A stretch of 64,000 nucleotides of DNA, taken from the NCBI GenBank assembly GCA_029449245.1, contig JANATF010000003.1:3162001-3226000 (forward strand). Reading direction: 5' to 3'. The translations under genes and the position numbers were made by a program. Shown here piece after piece: positions 59,325 through 64,000 of the stretch. The DNA is from Mortierella alpina (taxonomy: Eukaryota > Mortierellomycota > Mortierellomycetes > Mortierellales > Mortierellaceae). How positions within the stretch are numbered: the first letter of the stretch is position 1; each line of letters starts with the position of its first letter. Below the pieces are notes generated by a model. It had not been told where the DNA came from. It saw nothing but the letters and a program-made list of their open reading frames with translations, and did not search any database.

Positions 59325-61724
59325 CTAATTACGGAGGAGGCGATTGACGGCACGCTTGAACTTGAAGATGCCACCTTTTTTCTTCGGCAGCACCCCTCCT
59401 CCACCTGCAATTCCATTTCCCCAGGCTTTGCCACTGTCTCCAAGGTCATCCTCATCCTCGTCCTCATCCTCATCCTCATCCTCATCATAGTCATCGTCAT
59501 CCTCGTAAGGACCGCGGCGGATATCATTCTCATAAGAGGCATTGTACCCGTCATCGTCGTACCCTTCCCCCTCATCTTCCTCGTCTGGATAATAGAACTT
59601 GGAGTTTTGCTTTTCCTCGTCGTAGTTGGGGTTTCCGATCCACGGTGCCAATGTAACGACTACCTCTGCCGGCTCTTGGGTATAAGGTGCATTGTAATAA
59701 TCAGAATCGTATTCGGGGTCCGGGTGCGGGCCCGCCTTCGAGGAACTCTTCTTTGCCTTCTTCTTAGCCTTCTTCTTGTCTACTGGCGAAGGTGGTGGTG
59801 GCGGCGTTTCTGGGCGCTCGATCGAGACGATGGTGATCATTTCTCCGAAAATGACCTTGCGTGGACCAAGCATCTCCTTTGCACGCGCCCGCGCAATGGG
59901 CGTCTTACTCAGCGCTGATTTCACGGCCCGTGAGCTGACAATGCCGCCTTGGTGTGTGACCCGAGAAGAGGCGATGCTCGTAAACGAGTCTTGGCGCATG
60001 ATTCTGGCTCGATCGTCGAATCGTTGCGACAGCATCTCTGAAGGTGTTAGACCGTAGGAGCTTGGGGTCGAAACGTTAGGTCGCGTTTGCTGATGAGAAA
60101 CCCCTTGCGTCCCATGGTATGCCGACTGTTGCGAATGGCGATGTTGTCGCTCTGGCAGCTGTTCTTGCTGGTGCTGATGATGCCGCTGCTGCTGTCGCTG
60201 CTGATGATAAAGCATTTGCTCCTCAATTCCCAGGTGTCGAGACAGGGACGCCGTGCTACTCTGCCCCAGCTGGTGCAAATGTTGTTTTGAGTGACCAGAG
60301 AACTCGTCTCCTGGTGATAAATAACTGAGCTGACTGTGATTTGATCTGCTCCTGTCCCAGGTAGTAGAACTATCTGCGTAGGGGTTGGTGCTGCTTAGCG
60401 ATGACGAGACACTCGAGGTGGATGATACAGTCCTTTTGCGTCGCCTAGCTGCCTCAACCACGTCTGAAATTGTGTTGAGGTGACCTGGAGAATGAGAGTC
60501 GGAGGAGAGAAGGGACAATTGAGAATTACTGCTTTTCAGAGCTCTCCTGGAGCTGTCCTTGGCTGGTGGCTCAGGTCGGCTCTCTCTCAAGTCTGGTGTC
60601 GAATGATTCTGGCTCAGAAACGATGTCGTAGACAAAACAGACGCTCTGGGCGAAGATGTGCTAGCAGGACCTCCTGGAACTGGTACCGGTCGTTTTGAGT
60701 ACGACCGCGTGGTGGGAGTTAGAGATAACTGAGTTGACGAGGAAACAGACTGGCCACTGAAAGACAGAGAGTCCCGGCTGTCTCTGTTAGAACCAGCATG
60801 GAGATACGCGTTGAACTTTGCCGAGGCAGTGAGCATAAGGCTGCTCTCAGCACTAGAGCTGGGCAAAGGTTGCTGAGAGATTGAGTTCCTCAGATGCGTG
60901 GCCCGCCTCGGAGGTGTGACGATCTTATCAGCGCTGTATCGCAGACGAGAGGATGTTGGAGGCGTGGGCGGATGTGGTGAGCCAAAGTCGCTCCAGGTCG
61001 AGGCGGTCGAAAAGGGGGAGGTAGGGGATGCGGAAGAGGGCGAGTGCAGGTCATCATCTGAGTGGCAGTATTTGTCCAGGATGTCGCCGAAATAACTGTC
61101 TTCGCCGTCGTCTCCCTCCCCAGCCTCCTTGCTTGAAGCGCTCGTCTTGTACTCGCTGCGGTGCACATCCATGGAGACCCGCAGGGAAGGAGGCGAGAGT
61201 TTGGATTCTTTACTGCTGGTGTGACCTTGTAGTGTCAGGTTGCTGCTGCTATAGTTGCTTTGGCTGTAAGGGCTGTTCTGAAGGGCTTGTTGCTGATGTC
61301 GAAGCTGCTGAGCAGGTCTCGAACTTTGTGAGACCTGTGTGTCATCAGCAGGAACAACATCCAGGGCCTTGTTTGTCGCCCTGTTGTCTGAGCGAGAGGG
61401 CATCTCCTGTAGGTCGACGGCAGAGTCCAGTCTTGGACTATGCGCTGCCTGTGCAAGGCTGGGCAGTGACGAAGTTGAGGCCGGTGTGTCGGACGTTGAA
61501 TTAAGTACTCGAGAGCTTTGAATACCCTCCTGCAGCGAGGTCTGCGACAGGGACGTTTTAAGCGAAGTCAGGTCTGCCCCGGGGACAGGGACAACCCTTT
61601 TGCGCTGTAGAGGTTGCTGTGTCGAGGTCTGATCCCTAACACTGTGCTGAGTCGGATGGCGGTGGTGGTGATGGTGATGGCCCCCAAGGGGAGTGGATGA
61701 ATGAGCAGTTGCCAAGACCGACAT
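59325..61724 (-). CDS. Unrecognised low-complexity protein with acidic tract
   Basis: A single 799-residue frame from ATG at 61724. It is Ser/Thr/Gln-rich for about 550 residues, with a six-His run near residue 17 and a Gln/His stretch around 500. A more ordered-looking part follows: TPIARARAKEMLGPRKVIFG, EMITIVSIERPETPPPPPSP, a Lys-rich KKAKKKAKKSSSK run, then EVVVTLAPWIGNPNYDEE and KFYYPDEEDEGEGYDDD. A long Asp/Glu repeat precedes a basic hydrophobic C-terminus, IFKFKRAVNRLLRN. The codon pattern of the Asp/Glu run is a GAGGAT microsatellite (59452-59493 on the opposite strand). I do not recognise a family; the fixed Pro-rich/Val-Phe-Gly block is where homology should be sought. Confidence 0.65.
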   Translation of the reverse strand: MSVLATAHSSTPLGGHHHHHHRHPTQHSVRDQTSTQQPLQRKRVVPVPGADLTSLKTSLSQTSLQEGIQSSRVLNSTSDTPASTSSLPSLAQAAHSPRLDSAVDLQEMPSRSDNRATNKALDVVPADDTQVSQSSRPAQQLRHQQQALQNSPYSQSNYSSSNLTLQGHTSSKESKLSPPSLRVSMDVHRSEYKTSASSKEAGEGDDGEDSYFGDILDKYCHSDDDLHSPSSASPTSPFSTASTWSDFGSPHPPTPPTSSRLRYSADKIVTPPRRATHLRNSISQQPLPSSSAESSLMLTASAKFNAYLHAGSNRDSRDSLSFSGQSVSSSTQLSLTPTTRSYSKRPVPVPGGPASTSSPRASVLSTTSFLSQNHSTPDLRESRPEPPAKDSSRRALKSSNSQLSLLSSDSHSPGHLNTISDVVEAARRRKRTVSSTSSVSSSLSSTNPYADSSTTWDRSRSNHSQLSYLSPGDEFSGHSKQHLHQLGQSSTASLSRHLGIEEQMLYHQQRQQQRHHQHQQEQLPERQHRHSQQSAYHGTQGVSHQQTRPNVSTPSSYGLTPSEMLSQRFDDRARIMRQDSFTSIASSRVTHQGGIVSSRAVKSALSKTPIARARAKEMLGPRKVIFGEMITIVSIERPETPPPPPSPVDKKKAKKKAKKSSSKAGPHPDPEYDSDYYNAPYTQEPAEVVVTLAPWIGNPNYDEEKQNSKFYYPDEEDEGEGYDDDGYNASYENDIRRGPYEDDDDYDEDEDEDEDEDEDDLGDSGKAWGNGIAGGGGVLPKKKGGIFKFKRAVNRLLRN
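59450..59495. repeat. Hexanucleotide repeat coding Asp-Glu
   Basis: Repeated TCATCC/TCCTCG-type units on the plus strand, which code alternating Asp and Glu on the minus strand. Confidence 0.75.
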
Positions 61725-63384
61725 TGCGGGAAGAGGAAGTGAGAGGTGGTATAGAGAGCGTATAGGGAGCTTTTTTCAAAGTGTGCAAAATTCTCATTTA
61801 TCTATCGCACTCTCTCGCTCTTGTTTTGTGTTGTGTCCAAGTCAAGGGTGTGCGTGTGTGTGCTGGTGGAGGAGGACAGTGATTCTAAGAGGAGAGAAAG
61901 GCAAGAGCAAGGGCGAGGGTAAGAACAGAGCGAGCAAGGAGGTGAAGCAGGAAAGAGAGGACGAGAAAGGAACAAGGTTGACGTGAACGAGGAAAAGTCA
62001 AGCATAAGGCGGCCGCCTCTGGTTCGTCCGGGTCTGTCATGAGAGTTTCCACTTGCCTCGGTCGAGTGGTCCCACAGGGCAACTCTAAACCAAGGCGTGT
62101 TCGCTCGCCTTGACTGGCCAACTTTACTTTGAACCCCCACCTGCCATATGCATCAACAAACGCTATCGCCTTTCCATCGTCGCAGATCACAAATCGCTGC
62201 ACATTTGCACATCCGCAATATCGCCGTCCTCGCTAGCCTCGCCACAGAAAGCCTTATGCATGACTATGACACTGTCATAAAGATCCAGTTATCTATCGAT
62301 GTGCCTTCTGTGCTATCGTACTTCCACATGCTAGTAACTCTCCATTGTGCCTCATCGCGCCTCCGCTTCACCATGCTCTTGTTTGCTCTCGCTCGCCACT
62401 TGTGTTACTAATTCTGTGCCTTGAAGTTCCTCAAACACCACCCGGAGACGATGCAAGCCAATGTACTTTGAGCATTCCTCTATCGGGTTTGTCATCCTCA
62501 TTCGAAGACGACAAAAAAAACTATGTCGGTCGTGATTGAACAGCCAAGGCAAAAGATACACGTTCCTTGGGTCATTGTCTCTCGGACCCGGTCTCTGACA
62601 CGGACAATGTTTTGATTCTCAAAGCGGACCGAGTATCGCACGCGCCTGCCGCCCCCCTTGTAAGACGATACCGTGTCTCCTAATTCATTGTCTCAATAGT
62701 CCAGAGAGGCCTAGTTCGTAAGTTAGCTTGCAATAGATTGCTCAAGCGTTTGGAGGATACGTCAATGGAGACTAGTCCTACAATTATTGGGCTCCAAGTT
62801 GACCATTCTAAATAACATTGTGGGACACCTGAACATCTGGACAGTTTTCAACTGGGCACCCCTTGTCTTCTTTTTTTTCCCTGACGACGACGGACTCATT
62901 CCACTGAGGACTGACTTCCTTTTCTTTGCCTTACCCTTCACCGTATCCTGATTTGAACTACCCCGCCTTTACTTTCTTAAGTCCGTGCTCCATATGCTCA
63001 ATCGAGCAGAGCGTGAAAGGCACAGCACAAACACATCACCAGATACTGAATGGAAAACGCAATATCGTTGGCCATAGAGTAGGACCAGCAGGTACACCTA
63101 GCAATAGTGGTCCCCAAAAACGAGTCTTCGAGTACTGACTTTGCAACAGTGAGAGCGACCCTGTCAGATGCCTTGCACACTGAACAGATGCTTACATCGA
63201 CGCGGTTTAAATGATGAAATGAACGTTTTTAAGTCAGGTAAAATGTCTGACCTTAATTTCTCTTGTGCAGAGACCGTGAACGCATTGTTCAACACTCATG
63301 AACACACCGGGTGGTTGAAGAATATGTAACAATCGCTTTATGGATATTGAAGAATTATGTATACAAAACAAATTGAAAGACATT
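61725..63384. other. 1.66 kb intergenic region
   Basis: 5' flank of the 799-residue gene and 3' flank of the NF-YA gene. Pyrimidine/purine-asymmetric near 61740-61990. No credible gene or RNA recognised. Confidence 0.5.
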
Positions 63385-63864
63385 TCAAATACCCGCGCTG
63401 TATTGCTGAAGTTGTGGTTGTGGATGATGGTGCTGTAGGCGCTGGTACTGCTGCTGCTGCTGTTGTTGATGAGGGTCGTCATGCTTCAGTTGCTGCCGCT
63501 GTTGTTGTTGCTGCTGCTGCTGAGCCTGATATGAGCCACTGGTCTCCTGGTAAGAGCCTTGGCTGGACTGTTCATGCCCGTGATGTTGTGGGGGTTGTTG
63601 ATATTGCTCCTGCTGCTGTGTTTGTTGAGGATAATGACCATTGCCATTGGATGCGCCCTTTCCGCTGTGATGATGATTGACAATAGATGTGTTCCCATTA
63701 GCGTCCCCGGTGCTGCCGTGGTTGCTGCTGTTAAGATCCTCCCCCACGTTTGCAGATTTGCTTTCACGCTCGTCAAGAGCAGCTATCTCAGCAGCCGTTA
63801 AAAATCGCCCACCTGGTCCACGTGGGCGTCTCATTGCGTGCTTGTGGCGGGATTCATGAAGATA
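63385..63864 (-). CDS. HAP2: NF-YA/HAP2 CCAAT-binding subunit, last exon (5' part outside window)
   Basis: DNA-contacting subunit of the trimeric NF-Y/HAP CCAAT-binding factor. Only the last exon is here: 159 residues from the acceptor (CAAAG|TAT at 63864) to the stop at 63385. It opens with YLHESRHKHAMRRPRGPGG, the DNA-binding half of the NF-YA signature, with GGRFLTAAEI completing it. The subunit-association helix must lie in upstream exons past 64000; the DNA from 63865 to 64000 is pyrimidine-rich on the sense strand and reads as intron. After the domain the protein is Asn/Ser/Gly-rich, then Gln/His-rich with several poly-Gln runs to the end, an activation-domain-like composition. In fungi with HAP3 and HAP5 it controls respiratory and iron genes; that is family knowledge. 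Confidence 0.92.
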   Translation of the reverse strand, partial: YLHESRHKHAMRRPRGPGGRFLTAAEIAALDERESKSANVGEDLNSSNHGSTGDANGNTSIVNHHHSGKGASNGNGHYPQQTQQQEQYQQPPQHHGHEQSSQGSYQETSGSYQAQQQQQQQQRQQLKHDDPHQQQQQQQYQRLQHHHPQPQLQQYSAGI

Positions 63865-64000
63865 CTTTGCAGAGAAAAGAGAGAAGGAAATTTTTTGGTG
63901 CAAACAAAAAAAGGTGAGTAAGGCTGTCGATAAAAACGGGCTGCAGGTGGGGAAAAAGAGAGGATAGAGGTCAGGAACAGCGGCAGGAAGTCGCCGGACG
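63865..64000 (-). other. Intron of the NF-YA gene running off the window
   Basis: Pyrimidine-rich on the minus strand just before the acceptor. No donor or exon is seen before the window ends. Confidence 0.6.

Overview
The window is eukaryotic and almost certainly fungal. Its genes carry short GT-AG introns, there is no operon spacing, and the gene set is fungal (DHA2-type MFS drug transporters, Mediator Med16, a Dia2/Pof3-type TPR/F-box/LRR protein, a Gin4/SAD-type kinase, a Csc1/Rsn1-type channel, HAP2/NF-YA). Many introns, long CT/GA and homopolymer tracts, poly-Gln and poly-His inserts and the presence of a MINDY deubiquitinase fit an early-diverging lineage; Mortierellomycota is my best guess, made from general resemblance and not from a search.

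Layout. 1-6.5 kb: three tandem minus-strand MFS transporter genes (the first cut by the window edge) that share one intron position and a TATA element. 7.6-12.5 kb: an R1R2R3 Myb transcription factor, minus strand, followed by a 3.8 kb stretch with no credible gene. 16.3-21.0 kb: Mediator subunit 16. 21.5-23.3 kb: an unrecognised 443-residue protein. 23.3-25.3 kb: gene-free, very purine-rich. 25.3-26.8 kb: a signal peptide peptidase family protein with an altered catalytic motif. 27.3-30.3 kb: a RhoGAP protein. 31.3-33.6 kb: a TPR + F-box + LRR protein, divergent from triosephosphate isomerase (34.0-35.1 kb). 35.6-37.3 kb: an unrecognised Ser-rich protein. 38.8-41.9 kb: two small membrane proteins that both end in cytosolic tails with PPxY motifs. 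43.3-48.5 kb: a SAD/Gin4-type protein kinase. 49.1-52.0 kb: a MINDY deubiquitinase. 52.2-53.5 kb: mitochondrial pyruvate carrier subunit 2. 53.8-57.7 kb: a Csc1-type osmosensitive channel. 58.6-59.2 kb: a small Cys-rich protein. 59.3-61.7 kb: an unrecognised low-complexity protein. 63.4-63.9 kb: the last exon of NF-YA/HAP2, whose 5' part lies beyond the window.

Exon models were built by hand: splice sites were chosen by GT-AG, by phase agreement and by continuity of family motifs. For most genes all phases close exactly; the few uncertain junctions are named. The genes look like ordinary chromosomal neighbours with unrelated housekeeping and regulatory jobs. No CRISPR, transposon, tRNA or rRNA was found. 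The most interesting leads are the His-Asp catalytic motif in the SPP-family protein, the cluster of PPxY-bearing membrane and ubiquitin-related proteins at 38.8-52 kb, the MINDY enzyme ending in a CaaX box, 37-38 nt introns, and the tandem MFS array.
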